A DNA stretch of 64,000 bases from Ottelia alismoides (GCA_037367405.1 JAZKJV010003127.1:186001-250000), one strand, 5' to 3'. Positions 9,937-22,600 are shown, numbered from the stretch's first letter. Notes: generated from the sequence alone by a model not told the origin. A program made the numbers and translations.

Positions 9937-11537
9937 ACAGTACCCATCACCGAGCTGAGGTGTTAAATCATGCATTCTCGTGAGCCTCTCCTCACATGTA
10001 TCTTTTCTTCTTATTTATCGCATGTTTATTTTCATTGCATTGCATTCGATAAGTATGATGGTACACCTCTTTACTAAAAAAACCAACAAAACACAAAAAT
10101 ACGTTTTCGCATCACTTGCCCAAATCTGTTGGTCCTCTAAGTCATGCGGACATGGCTTCTGATTAGCATGGGGGGGTGTTTGCATATTTTTCAAAAAATG
10201 CATATGTTTTACAAAATTAAAAAAATAACAAAAACAAAAAAATCATAAAATCTTTTTAAAAAAACACCAAAAGCATGTCCTTCCTTCCCTATTTTTATCC
10301 TACTTTTGAGAAATCAACTCTTCATTGCATAGATCATAGACTGAAGCTGAGTTGACCCTAATCCACTTAATTCCATCAGAATTTCACTAGGCATGAGTTT
10401 TTGAGCTATCTTCAAGTCCATATGGACTTTATTCTCTCAGTTCCACTAACTCTTCTGGTGAATGAACTTTTGCATCTAACTAGATCACATAAGCAACTAG
10501 TAGCACTCTTAAACTCTTCAGTGGATATTAAGAAACTGCACATTCCACTTAGCTTGATTGAGTTTATTTTATGAGATACAATTCTAATCTAGTTGAGGTG
10601 AGGAGTTGTCCTCTTGGTTGTGCCAATGCCTGAACCTTTTTTGTAGTCAGTGAAGGAACTTGACTCAGGAGCAACAAGATCTATCTAGTCTAAGTGTGTT
10701 AGCAAATAAGATAGTATCGTGCCTTCAAAGTCAATATTAACCTGATACTACCTTTGATACCAAACCTAAAGCAAAAACACCACAAAAGGCATATCACAAT
10801 ACAAAAGAATGCCAAAAAACCACCAATCATGCAAAGATGTATGAAACAAAAGCAATGAAAGAAAAACAACAAAAAACCCTTCTCCACCAACAAGCCGTCG
10901 TAACATCCCAATGATGCTTCCTATATTCTTGAAAGAGGCTAAAAGAGGCCCAGGGTTATGCTCCACAAAAGGAAAAGAACAAGAGCAACAGACCAAAGCG
11001 GTATACGGAAAACCTCAAAAATTAAGTCCCATTCTCCAAAGAATTATGACCTATTTTTTATGCTGACATACTTGGGTGAAAAGAGAATATGCCTGAATTC
11101 AGATGAGGACTGAGGCTATATGTGTAGGGATTCATTTGTTACCTTGATAGATTGTGTTGTTAGCTCGTTTTCTTGACTCACGAAAGCTAAATCATCACTA
11201 ACACTATTTATATCCATTCAAGGTTAAAGAGAATACTTTGTTTCTTAGGGATGAGCTGACTTGATCGACCTTCTGAAACCATGTCTGATTTTGTTGGAAG
11301 TAAGAGGCTGTTGAAACTACAAAACTCAAGTCAAGACGACAATTCGAACAAATCATTAATCCATAGGTCGACTCTACTGAACTTTGTGTATTTGTGTGGT
11401 TAGGATCTGAAACCTCGAGACTTTGTGGGTATGTCTGCTGCAAACCCTCACCCGATCTATCTTGACTATTTCCCCTGTCCTTCATTATTATTTATCTTAT
11501 GCTTGCTCGAGACTAGCAAGATTTAAGTATTGGGGTA
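9937..11537 (+). other. Ath-B 3' non-coding region, with G tract and terminal hairpin plus polypurine tract
   Basis: No conserved frame is seen between the pol stop and the 3' LTR. Two landmarks recur in other Athila copies: a G run followed by TGTTTGCAT at 10170-10185, and a hairpin plus polypurine tract at the very end. Long 3' regions are usual in Athila elements, where an env-like frame sometimes lies. None is recognisable here. Confidence 0.55.
11502..11537 (+). other. Hairpin plus polypurine tract of Ath-B
   Basis: Arms CTTGCT and AGCAAG with a 7-base loop (11502-11520) are followed directly by the tract ending TTAAGTATTGGGGTA, then the LTR start. The same order occurs at 19662-19697 and 61202-61238 with different stem sequences. 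The polypurine tract primes plus-strand DNA synthesis. Confidence 0.55.
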
Positions 11538-12936
11538 TGATGATTACATTATATACTGCGATAATATGATCAAATTATGTGAAGAACAACCTCAATATTT
11601 GACTTATACACTTCAATCTTGCATAATTTGCATTCTATTTATACAGCAGAGAAAACCACCAAAATTACATAAAATCGATCAAACCATTGCATAAATCGGT
11701 CGATCATGGTTATATATCTAGCAAAATATTTTTAAAGATGTCGATTTACATATTATTTTTATGGTGAGATGATATTTAATACTAAGATTTATAAATCATC
11801 CTTGACAATCATCAAAACATAATTTACATAATTATCTATATAAACTAAACAAATCATATATATATATATATATACATATATTATAGTAAGAGAGAAAATA
11901 AAACTGCATCAGGTTTCTAGCTAGAGCATTGAATTAAATCAAACAAGCCAACACATTGTTCATCCAATTTGGCTGTACAATTTCCATTAACATTTTATCT
12001 TGGAAAGAAAATGGGAGGTTGATTTTTGCAAATTCACCAAAAGCATTTCCCATGTGCAATGAATACCTTTCTTAACTTCTCTCTCCTTCCCATGCATGGA
12101 GCCCCCACGTTGGTATCCTTTCCCATGCATATATTCCCCATGCATGTAATTAATTCTTTTGTCTTTATTTGCATGCTCTCTTTTATTTGTATGAAGAAGA
12201 GCCATATATAAAAGGACACAAACCTAAATGGAAGTAGAACTCACGCACTCCGCCCCAACATCTCTCCTCCAACCTTGCGAACTCTCACTCTCTCTCTCAG
12301 ATACTCTCTCCTCATGCATACTTGAAGAAGCGCTACATCCATTTCCTCGTCCTCGCGTGGACGAACACCTCTCCAGTCGTGGTTTTCTCTTCCCCACGCA
12401 ACTCCAGGCTACACTCCTCTGCAGCCCGCAGCTCCTCCACAACGACCTGCAGCCTTCGGAGCGCGCCAGCAGCCCACGTGATCGTCGTCGTCGTCGCCAT
12501 CATTGTCACTTCGCATCCGGACAGAGAAGCACTCCCTTCCTCATTTTTATTTCATCTCATGCAGTTTTTATAATGATGTGTAATCTAAAACTAAATCTGT
12601 AAAAATCTTGTTCTGTAAACTCTTCTCAAAGTTCCCTTTGAATACATGCATTGCAAGTTTATAATTTTCCATCTTGATTTATTATGACTGTTACGCTAAT
12701 ACTTCTATACTCATTTGCGATTCATCCCCTACTTTCTCCCTTAAATCGCACTCATAATCACAAGTACTTAGTTTGAGTTGGCAGAAATATTTTTACCGTA
12801 GATCATATTTTTCCATCGTTTGTCTTCCATCGCAAGAGACTAGATCAAGTTATAACGGAAAACAAAATAACAAATTTGCTTAGTCCCTACGGATACGAAC
12901 CCCTACTTGCACTATACAACTCATATTTTTCCAACA
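11538..12936 (+). repeat. 3' LTR of Ath-B (about 1.4 kb)
   Basis: It starts TGATGATTACATT just after the polypurine tract and ends CCAACA. It contains a TATA box and a pyrimidine-rich, GC-richer block (12240-12500). Near its end it carries a GTCCCTACGGATACGA block (12882-12897) that resembles the conserved LTR tail seen in many plant gypsy LTRs. No second copy is in the window, so the boundaries rest on the polypurine tract and the TG/CA ends. Confidence 0.6.
12205..12213 (+). promoter_or_regulatory. TATA box of the Ath-B LTR
   Basis: TATATAAAAGG lies 0.67 kb into the LTR, at the step into CT-rich, GC-richer sequence. Transcription start would be expected about 30 bases downstream. Confidence 0.6.
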
Positions 12937-13072
12937 TGCTTGTAGTTGTAATATTATTTGTTTCGATTGTAATTTTTTGTGGAACAACGACTTGATAAAA
13001 TTATATTTTTAAACCACGAAAAATCATGTCAACAATGACCACTTTTTCTTTAACCACAAAGATGAAAACCAA

Positions 13073-13378
13073 AGTCAAGGAAATATGCCCATGACCAAAC
13101 CCAAATCACATATACTGACTATATCTCGATTCAGGAGAAAATGCCAATGTTGAGGCACAACGAGCATATTCACTCATCTCCGAGTCATGAGACAATAATG
13201 GATGTCATAGCTTGGATCAATAGGAGGACTGAGGTTTTGACAGAATAATTTGATAATGCCATCCTAATAGTCAAAGACATTATAATCAACCAAGAGGAAT
13301 CAAGACGACCATAGAGCGAATCCGAAAGTCATCATGTATTGGATGTCCACATGCAGACACCACAAACACCTTACCAGT
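13073..13378 (+). pseudogene. Gag-like coding remnant, cut by the Ath-C LTR (possibly Ath-D gag)
   Basis: One frame reads coding-like protein for about 100 codons (segments ITYTDYISIQEKMP, DVIAWINRRTEVLTE, FDNAILIVKDIIINQEESRR) with two stops, TAA near 13247 and TAG near 13313. It ends exactly at the LTR start at 13379. Position and character fit the N-terminal part of an Athila-like gag, which has a similar Gln/Glu-rich stretch in Ath-A and Ath-E, but no diagnostic motif is present. On the far side of Ath-C, gag coding resumes at 22872, so this may be the same interrupted gene. The core Gag domain is missing between them, so the link is tentative. The 136 bases before it (12937-13072) hold nothing I recognise. 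Confidence 0.4.
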
Positions 13379-14598
13379 TGATGAATCTCGTATTCATCAT
13401 GCTAAAATTGGTCATTTAGGCTCTGTTTCCCAACATTCACATGTATTTAATCATTAATAAAGTATCATTAGCATACATACAAGTGTAAATAATATTTGCA
13501 TCTCATCATGCATAATCGCATTAAAAATCCCAAGTGTAAATTAGCCCAAAAAGCCACTAACGTCTCATATTTGTAAATAATTCATCCTAACTCTGATTGA
13601 CCCAAAACCACCTCCATTGTGTAGATATTACTAATTTCATTAAATAAAAATACAAAAAAAATATTAACTCAAATAAGCATCAAATAAACCCAAAGTCTAC
13701 TTTCACATATGACGGACTAAAATGAGCATATCTTCCACATACAATTCCTATTTTGGTCTACTTACTTTCAAAGTACTCCATTTTCAAATACCTTCAAAAC
13801 AAGACCAATTTCGTAAAATTCGGAACTCATATGTGAAAGTTAGGTTTAGGGCCTCTTTTGTGCACTTTGGCTTTTTGCTATTTTTGACCTAAGTTTTTAT
13901 GTACATAATTAACCTTTTTAATTTTATTTCTTCTTCATTTGTGTTATTTGATAAAAGTTTTATTAAGCGACACAAGAATCCAAATCCAAATTAAAACCAA
14001 AATCAAAGAAACTGACTGAATCCAAGTGTCCATTGTCGGTCAGTACAAAAGTTGTGTGTTTCTGACTTCTATTTTATTTTCCTATTTTCTTATTTATTAA
14101 AAATCCAAAAAATAGATTAGTGTATAAATAATTTTCTTGTATTTTATCGTATTTTTTCTAGAATTTTTATCCTCTCTAAAACCACCAAAAAAATTGCAAA
14201 ACCTCAAAAACCCGATTTTCTATACACATGGAAAACCACCAAAAATACCACTTCACTCAGATGATCTTATTTGCTCATAGGTTCTTCATGAAAGTTGTAG
14301 AGCTCGTCGAGATGAACAATTTTCGTGAAGAAACTTTTTTGATTCGAGGTCTCCTTCTACTTCTTCTCTATCCTAAAATTTTGAATTTTTTTGGGGTGCC
14401 ACTCCACCAGCCTTCCTCTCTCCAGGAGCACGTGCCACGCACGTGCCGCCTTCTCTTCCCGCGCGCACGTGCGCGGCACATGAGCACCCCCTCCCCTTCC
14501 CTCCAGCCGCTTGCCCCTTCCACTCCACCTCCTCCATAACCGCCGTCGCCCCACCTCCGGCCGCCCATGACCCTCCGACCGTAATGCCTCTAGCCCCC

Positions 14599-14605
14599 TA
14601 TAAAA
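14599..14605 (+). promoter_or_regulatory. TATA box of the Ath-C 5' LTR
   Basis: TATAAAA lies 1.22 kb into the LTR, inside the GC-rich zone, which fits the spacing in Ath-A and the partner LTR. Confidence 0.5.
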
Positions 14606-14863
14606 CCCAGCGTTAGCCATCGTAGCTGCCATCCGCCCTCTCGTCGGTGACAACGACCCAACTTTAGGCATAATCCAAGGCCCATCTGCCTTGTGGCTCA
14701 GCTCCGTACCTCGCTCCGGCATCACTCTTGGCCGTTGAGCCCCGCCACTCCAGGTATCCATCACTCATCCCCGTCTTCCAATCCCAGCTCCACCGCACCT
14801 CCGACCTCGCAAAGTTTAGAGATTAGCTTCGGTACCCAACACCAAGCATAGAACCCCGGCACC

Positions 14864-14874
14864 CCCCCCCCCCA
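14864..14874 (+). repeat. Poly-C tract in the Ath-C LTR
   Basis: An uninterrupted C run of about 11-12 bases. A simple repeat, likely length-variable and error-prone in assembly. Confidence 0.6.
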
Positions 14875-16385
14875 TTTTGGGATAACCTTGCAGGTTCGTC
14901 GGCCACTACCTCCTCCTCGCGCTTTACCGGACACCACCTCCACCTCGCCTCAATCTCCCCGCTTCAAGCACCGCCTCACGCTTCGTCGTCAAGGCTTCCG
15001 CACCTCTCACATCGGTCGGCCGCTCGTCGACCTCCTCTGCCCCAGCAGCGCTCCGCTTCGCCGCATTCGTGCTGCCCCTCATGTCGTGTGTCAGTCGAGG
15101 TGCGGCATCGCCGCCTACGGCTGGTCCGCGCCTCCGCCTCACTTCGCCGATGACGGTGCGCCACGACACGCCGCTCCTCCTCCGTAGGCACACAGGCGCC
15201 ATCAGCTCCGCGACACCGCCCGCGCTACCAGCCACCATAGGATCTAGCTCCCTGCCCTTGATCCTATGGTCCACATAATGCTACGTGACATCCCTGAGCC
15301 AAACCTCCAGACCTACGGCTTGGGGCAACAAATCTCCAAACAATCGCGACGTGGAGCCTCGGTTCCCCTGCCTCCGCCTCGGTCCCCAGAAGCTCCGAGC
15401 CTAAGGTTCTCTGCCTGAGCCTTAGGTCCGGCTCCGAGCCTGGGCCTCAGTGCCCGAACCACAGGCTCGACCTCCCCCGAGCCTCCGGTCTGCATCCTAA
15501 CCTCCTGAGGCACGTGCAAGGCATGTGTTTTGGGGGAAATTCCATCTAAGACCCCGAAGTTTCCTGAAATTACATATATAGCCCCGCCAACGGCTAAATT
15601 GTAGAAGGATCCTGCCGACTTTCAAAAATTACAGATAAGCCCCTCCAAGGACTATTTTGAAAGAAAAATTTCATTTTATTTAAATTTTAGTGCCTGAAAT
15701 TTCTTTTCATCATATCTTTTCCATACGTTTTTTGCATATAATATGTCCTTTTGAAGCTATTTTCATGTTCTATCACTTAGCATAATTCAAGAACAGATCC
15801 GAAGTTGTTTTCTGATTATTGTTATTCAAGGATTTATTTGATCTTATCCAGGCTCTGTTGACATTTTGTACTGATTAACTTGCGGAAAAATTGATCTATT
15901 ACAGAAGGCATGTTCAAGGATGAATAATTGAGTTATTCCTTGTTATTATCAATCACTCTTTGAGGATTAAATCACAGGAAAAATTAGGGGTCAAAACTCC
16001 TTGAAAATTATTGTTGATCTCTTTATCTGCAGGATTACTTAGCTAGTGATTGATCTTATACCCCACAGCTTGGTTCTCTTATTTATAAATATTTCTTGAA
16101 ATTATTCGATCTGTGATAGTATTTAAAGATTAATTGATAAATTTATTTGAGGATGAAACTTCATAAATCATAGATACGGTGCTTCATTTCCCTGTATATT
16201 TCTTCGCATCTTCATCATCATATTTTCTCTTTATTTTCTGACACAGAAATTTTATTAACAATTAATTAATTATTTAATTTGATTTAAAAACCATGCAACT
16301 AAAATCATCGTTCCTTGTGTTCGACCTTGGTATACTTGCCAAGTAAAAATATTCCACAACATTCAAAGATTGTGGTATTTTGATC

Positions 16386-17818
16386 GATCGATCTTCGCCT
16401 CCTATACTACAATCACCGATTATTAAAGAGGTGAATTTCCTGCTCATTACCAGTCCACTAACCATCTTATTGAATCTGGTCAAAATTCTTAAAAAAATGA
16501 AAAAACTAGAAAATTCAAAAAAATCGGACAACATCAATATGGAAGCATTTTGCAAAAGTCTGATCTTAGAGCTTCCATTAATCAAGGCCCTAGAGTATGT
16601 TCCCGATCTACAAAGATTTATGAAGAGTCGATTATTACCTAAGAAGATGGGAAAGAAAATATCTCGAACTGAATATCATTTAATTACTATGGTCAGTTCA
16701 ATGGTGTTGACCCAGACAAACAAGGTCCGGAAAGTCAAACGGTTGACCAAGGTTACCTGTGAAATTGAGAATATTGAGTTTAATAATGTTTGGATTGACA
16801 ACTGTTCTACACTTAATATCCTCCTGAGTTGTGTGTTTAACAGACTCAAACTTAGATCGCTCAGAAAGACTAGAGTGATCGTTCAGTTTCCTGATCGATC
16901 CACAAAAAGACCGAGAGGAATCTTTTTCATTGAGTGGAATTTATAGTCCTGGACATTGAACACCGAGGAGATTTATCTGAGTCTCCCATTATTTTGGAAA
17001 AGCCATTTTTGGCTTCCTCTAGAGCGATTATTAACTACGAGACTCAAGACATTGTATTCCCAAACACAAACCCAACTGATCAAATTCTCGAGGACACATC
17101 AAACACAGAGTCAACCAAACAAGAAACTGACAGTCGTGACATAGAAGAATGCTCATATTCCCATACCTCTCCACTTATCACAGACACAAATGAAGTAGAC
17201 ACATCTAACGAAATGACTGACAAGTCTACGAATGTGAATGAAATCAACCGAGTCACACCCGATTCACCACTCCTGGACAAGGTTATATCAGATCTCCCTG
17301 AGTCCACACACACAAAGGCAACATAGAGTAAATAATCAGGACGTGCACTGACTTTATAAGAATATTACAATCTTTATGGAGACTCATTCGATAGAGAACC
17401 CATGGTCAACACCTCACAAAGAATACTTCCTCAACCGACTAAAAATGTCACTTCCAACATTTCAGAAAAAGTATCTCCTGAGGATTACTCATCAGGTTCG
17501 GAGGATGCAAGCAGTAAGATAGAGCTTAGTTCGGAGAATCTAGAGCCTGATCGGAACAAGAAGTCATACATCGACCCACATTGGAATTTTCCTAACCCCC
17601 TCTTTTATTCTTCTAAGGCCGGCTCCCTTGGTCCCATTCAAATCACAGAAACAATTCGTTATGACCAGACTGACACTTGTTCATCTAAATATTCAGAGGA
17701 AGAACATATTGACCTTAAAACTGAGCGAAATCCGAGAAAGAAGCTCAAAAATAAAAAGAGTTTATGTAACATGACATTTAATTATTATTATTATGATGAC
17801 AACTCTAGTGATGGCTAG
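16386..17818 (+). pseudogene. Athila-like protease region and linker (Ath-C)
   Basis: The element protease cleaves Gag-Pol. The first frame (to 16946) has the Athila pre-protease segment (ELPLIKALEYVPDLQRFMK), then the protease core at IDNCSTLNILLS (about 16796-16830), where the active-site Asp is kept but the next conserved Gly is Cys, followed by the FPDRSTKRPRGI block. A frameshift near 16935 moves to a second frame with FIVLDIEH and PIILEKPFLASSRAII, the second half of the protease fold. An acidic, Ser/Thr-rich linker follows to 17326, then after a stop to 17818 (rich in E, D, S and K). In Ath-E the matching linker leads into RT. Here RT, RNase H and integrase are absent and the 3' region begins within about 150 bases. 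Confidence 0.7.
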
Positions 17819-17954
17819 GAATCGTCTGATTCATCTTCTTTCAATCAATATTCCCTGCCACCATATTTTTTTTTGAAAAAGATCGGTTGTAAACCTCCTT
17901 GATCATCGACCACCTTTGCCCCTCCATCGGTTCCCTTGTACATTTTCTTCCTAG

Positions 17955-18332
17955 ACTTAGACCAAGGTCTAAGTATAGGCGGGACCGCTGCCATACGTAC
18001 TTACTCATCATTCTAGTGTCCATTCGCTCTGTATATTCTCCAGATCACATCGGTTCTCATACTCACTCTTGTCCTATACTTAGGCTGATAAAAGCCTATG
18101 TATAGGGGGACCGATGCCCACCCTGTATATATTCATCCACTTCTCATCTTGACCTCGACCGCTCCAGTTTTTGATCTTCCTCTATACTGAGGCTGACTAG
18201 AGCCTAAGTGTAGGGGGGTGGTCGACATCTACACCCTTTTTATATTTTTTTATTTTTTTCACTCTCCAATGCTTAGCATGAGATATGTCTTCTTGTCACT
18301 TCTTGTGCTCTGAGGACGTTGCACATGCTAAG
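17955..18332 (+). repeat. Row of four hairpins with polypurine-like ends (Ath-C)
   Basis: Hairpin 1: 17955-17974 (9 bp, loop AA). Hairpin 2: 18074-18105 (13 bp, one mismatch) then a G run. Hairpin 3: 18182-18213 (two mismatches) then a G run to 18218. Hairpin 4: arms CTTAGCATG at 18272-18280 and CATGCTAAG at 18324-18332, then GTATATGGGG. Right arms follow the pattern CCTAAGTATAGGGGG, which resembles the true polypurine tract. The Ath-E region 42691-43038 has the same four units in the same order. Confidence 0.75.
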
Positions 18333-19661
18333 TATATGGGGTGTGTATATATTACATATATACTTTATCCATAGCTCATATTTTGACATCTATATTATGC
18401 AATAATTACGAGTTTGGTAAAAGTAAAAAAGAGAGAGGTAGAGAGAGAGAGAGAAGAGAGAGAGAGAAACAAAAAATAAAAAAACACACAAAATCTCTCT
18501 TGCATATCATCTTTGCATAAAAAACACCAAAAAGATCACTTTACTCTTGAATATCATTCTTGCATTCATACCAAAAAATACACAGAAAAACATCGTGCAC
18601 CTCATTTTGCACCTTATATGCATTTGCATTTCATTTTGCATATCTAATATATGCAATGTGAAAAGTTATTTTGTTCTGAATTGAGTTATTACTAGAAGTG
18701 GAGAGTGGTCTAGATTTGGCCATAATCTACCAAATTTCTAGAGGAACTTCACCGAGAAAGAGGATTTTAGAAGCTTCAGATCTTTTGACTTAATTCTTCG
18801 AGTTCCGCATGACAATGTGCAGCCTTTGACTCTTAGTATCTAACCTGGTTGCCTAATTATGGGTATAACTTTTGAATAGGGAATTAATCTATTCTCTCGC
18901 ACTATGTACTTAGCTCAACTCAGACGGGGTGTTGGTAGACTGTGTGGGTCTCTTTTTTGGTAGCGTGGACATCTAAAGATTGGAGTATGGGTTGAAATGA
19001 AGCTTTGGACAAGGGATGGATGGATGTGCATAATTTTTTCTAGGACTCTACATGTACGGAAACAAAGATTACATATCCGTAGGGGCACAAAAGATCCATG
19101 CAAAGTTACCAAAAAATACATACAAAAAGGAAGCCAAACTACCAAATAAATATTTGACCAAAAAGGTCTAAGCTTCATGAAAACCTGCAGATCTTGATGG
19201 AGACTTGGCTAAACTGGCCAGCTTCACAAGGAGAGGTGACTACACTGGTCACCCTCCAGTTCTTTTCCCCTTCTTCTAATTTCTCCCCATTTCGATTGTG
19301 AACACAACACGACAGACCTTAAAAGGAAATACCTGACTCCCTAAGGACGAGTTATTGGGAGGGGTGTTTGCATGGTAGTCCGGCATTCTAAATGGGAAGA
19401 AATAAAACCTTTGACACACATGAGATATTGTTCAATGTTCATGAGATATGCATTGGGAGATGGACTGATCTAAGATGACTTTTGAGTCGAAACTGTTATA
19501 ATGATATGTAGAACTCGAGGGTCATTGGTTTTAAAACCCTAAGTCTCACAGAAGTTCCGCCACACTATTAATCCAAAAGTTGGGTCTGGCACCATTTTCA
19601 CCTTTTGTCATGACTTTGTTATGGAACCCAAAATCATTTCACTTTTTTTATTTCATTTTAG
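18333..19661 (+). other. Ath-C 3' non-coding region
   Basis: No frame is supported. It contains a GA-rich microsatellite (18431-18470), an A/T-rich part with many TTGCAT blocks, and at 19220-19380 a segment that aligns with Ath-E at 60720-60900 (blocks ACACTGGTCA and GGGAATACC-like). That segment includes a G run followed by TGTTTGCATGG at 19357-19374. The Ath-B 3' region has the same G run near 10170. Confidence 0.55.
18431..18470 (+). repeat. GA-rich microsatellite
   Basis: Interrupted (GA)n tract of about 40 bases in the Ath-C 3' region. Confidence 0.8.
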
Positions 19662-19697
19662 TTTCTCGGGGACGAGAAAGGTTTAAGAATAGAGGGT
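19662..19697 (+). other. Hairpin plus polypurine tract of Ath-C
   Basis: Arms TTTCTCG and CGAGAAA (7 bp, 4-base loop, 19662-19679) are followed by the tract TTTAAGAATAGAGGGT and then the LTR start at 19698. The layout is as in Ath-B and Ath-E, with a different stem. Confidence 0.65.
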
Positions 19698-22600
19698 TGA
19701 TGAATCAGTGATTCATCATATTAAAAGATGAAAATAGAGCTTTATTCCCGAGTAATTAGCTGCACTTCATAATTTATTCTTCATTTTTATTATTCATACA
19801 TTTAAAATTAATATTTGCATTTTAGCACTCATAATTGCATTCAAAATCATCTTCACATTTTCATCCAACTTCATGCATTTGTAACTAATTCATGATAACT
19901 CCATTTGACCTCAAATCACCTCCATTGTGTACATATTACTAACACGAGAAAAACAAAAAATTACTAACCCAAATAATTGGCCCGTGAATTAAAACTCCAA
20001 TTACAGAATAAGTAGAGTAAAACGATCATATCTTCCTCATATAGTGTCCAATTTAGGTCTAGTCATTTTTAAAGTAATACAAATTCAAATACCTTCAAAA
20101 CAAGATCAATTTCATAAAAAATGGAGCTCATATGTGAAAGTTGGGTTTTGGGCCTCTTTTGCGTGTTTTATGTTTTACTTATTTTTGAATTGATATTTTA
20201 TGTACATAATTAATGTTTTTTATGTTATTTATTTTTCATCTATATTCTTTAATGAAAATTTTATTAAAATATAAAAAATCCAAATCCAAATTAAGACTGA
20301 AATCAAAGAAACTGACCAAGTCTAAGTGTCCCTCGTGAGTCTGTACAAATATCTCACTTTTTGAACTCTATTTTATTCTCTTATTTTCGTATTCATTAAA
20401 AATTCAAAAAAAATATTAATGTGTAAATATTTATCTCTGATTTTATCATATTTTTTCTCATTTTTATATTAAATAAAAAACACAAAATTACAAAACCCAA
20501 AAATCAAGGTATTTTATGTGCATAGAAACCCCAAAAATATTGTTTTTATAGATGACCTCTTTGCTCTTAGTCCCTTCCTAAAAGTTCTAGAGCTCATCGA
20601 GACGAGAAATTTTCCTGTTGAGCACTTTTTATTCCGAATTTATTTGCTATTTATCTTTAGATTTAGTTTTTTGAATTTTTTGGGAGTGACATGTGGGTCG
20701 CTCATGGAGCCGCCACGTGTCATCCATTTTTGGTATTAGTTTTCATATATTTATTAAACAAGAAAAAAAATAAAAAAAGTAAACCCTTGCACATGCTGGT
20801 CACATGCACCCTCCGCACATGCCAAACATGTGTGTCATCTTCCTTCTTTGACCAAACCACTCCCCACTATCGTCGCCTCCTCCAACCACCCATGCAACAA
20901 CCTCTTCAGTAACATCGGCCTCCCCCTTATCTCGGTCATCACATACAACCATCGATATCCCCTCGACTTTTTATATAAGGTCCATCAAGACCACGAGCAA
21001 TCTTCATCTGCCATATCCAGGAGTAGTCCACAGAGTAGCCGATGATAGGGGACAACTTTGTCGCGACGAGAACCTCCAGACGAGATCAACCATGCTTCCC
21101 ATGCTTCTGCCAGGACAATCGAGGTGAGAACGGAGAGGGCCATCACCACTCCAATCCCAGGCGAATCAACCTCTATCCCTTTTTCTTCTTCCTTTGTACT
21201 TAAACAAATCCTCTGTTCTAAGCCCAATCCCCTATTTCTTCTCTCACACTCCCCAATCTACCTTATCATCCACCGTGCACCTTCTCCTTGGCTTCAACCG
21301 CAAGAGCACAACCTTTCCGCCTCTCCTCTGCCATACGCAATGCATCGTGTGGCAGATAGTTCATCTCCCTCCAGACACATTGACCTACTCGCCCACGTGC
21401 CACCAATCACGGACACGCCCATCTACACTCCTTAATGGTTCCATATGGTCGCACCACCTCCCCCGATGCCTCGCTCCTTCGCGACTGCAGGAGTGTAACC
21501 AACCATCACCGGCTCTTCTACGTCGTCCAGTTTCAATGCCAAACTCCATCAGCTCTGGTCTCCCACTGCCATCAAGCACCACCAGTGTCCTACGCAACAG
21601 CTGCCCGTGTGTCGACTGACCCACTTGCCTTCGACCATGGTTGCACCACCTCTTGAGGTTACTCCATCTACCAGAGTGCCTTGATCTAACTCCAGTTTCC
21701 GTGCTCCATCGACTTCAACAGCCGCCCCTCTCTGCTACATATTGGACTCAAGACCCTCACGTGCTCCACACATGAGGTTTGGAGAAATTGTAAAGATGGA
21801 CCAAGAGCTTAAGCCAATTCATACCGAAGTCCATAATCCAGGGTCACGTGCAACGCACATGAGCACTAGACATTTTGTGGCAAAACCCATGAAGTTTACC
21901 TTAATTCCATCCAGGTCCAACCACCTTAGACCTCTACGAAATTTTGCAGTCACTCCCCCATGAGCTGCGGTAATTTAAATCTAGTCCCCTCATTACATTA
22001 TCTCTTATTTTATTTACTTATTGTCATTTTGCGAATAGACCCCTGTGTTTCACTCATTATTTGAACAACTCTATTGCATCATTTTATTAGTTAAAAATAG
22101 CACTTTGTTCTACAACTAATTCTCTATGTTACAACATATGCACGATATTTTTATGATCTGTCATTTATTAATAATTAATATTTTCGTGGTCTCGGATCGT
22201 AGAATTGATTTCTAATTACACTATGCCAAAAAAGAATTGTATTTGCATGCATAGTTTTCTCTATAAAAATCATTTTGTGCATTCAGTAGTTAATTTCTAG
22301 TAGGTATTAAATTCAAAAGTTTTAGCGTTTAAGATTTTTCTAAGATAGATCATCTAGTGATATATCGTGGATAATTTTATTTTCTAAAAATAAGTAGATT
22401 TAATATTTATTATAATTAATTATTAAAAAAACACATTTCTTACATTCATGAATTCATTATTTATCCATCTTGTATCCAAAAAATCCAAAATACATGTAGT
22501 AGCCTAATGTCATCATATTTTACATTCTGGCCAAGTTTAAGGATTTTTGGAATTCATTTGATAGAAATTTGCAATTTAACCTCTGAACTTTGCCAAATTA

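Larger units (their letters stand above)
7488..12936 (+). mobile_element. Ath-B: 3' half of an Athila-like element
   Basis: It begins abruptly inside RT at 7488 where the hairpin-rich LTR was inserted. It then carries the rest of RT, RNase H and integrase to 9936, a 1.6 kb 3' non-coding region, a polypurine tract next to a hairpin (11502-11537) and a 3' LTR (11538-12936). Its LTR of about 1.4 kb is less than half the length of the other Athila LTRs here, so it belongs to a different subfamily. The 5' half must lie left of the window or be lost. Confidence 0.75.
13379..16385 (+). repeat. 5' LTR of Ath-C (3' end probably truncated)
   Basis: It starts with TGATGAAT, five bases, ATTCATCA (an inverted repeat), then runs AT-rich to about 14390, GC-rich to 15530 and AT-rich to the end. 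It aligns by eye with 19698-22871, for example the block CACCTCCATTGTG and the GAACTCATATGTGAAAGT type segment. The right edge is set where protease-region coding starts. A primer site is lacking and the LTR is about 170 bases shorter than its partner, so its tail, leader and gag start seem deleted. The GC-rich middle holds frames on both strands that are not shared with the partner LTR. Confidence 0.65.

Noticed and set aside
12228..12602. 124-codon plus-strand frame just after a TATA box
   Set aside because: It sits inside the Ath-B 3' LTR in a pyrimidine-rich leader. The Ser/Leu-rich product fits translated CT-rich sequence, and no second copy supports it.
11538..12936. Ath-B 3' LTR as the 5' LTR of Ath-D
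   Set aside because: No primer-binding site follows 12936, and the polypurine tract and hairpin before it show it is a 3' LTR.
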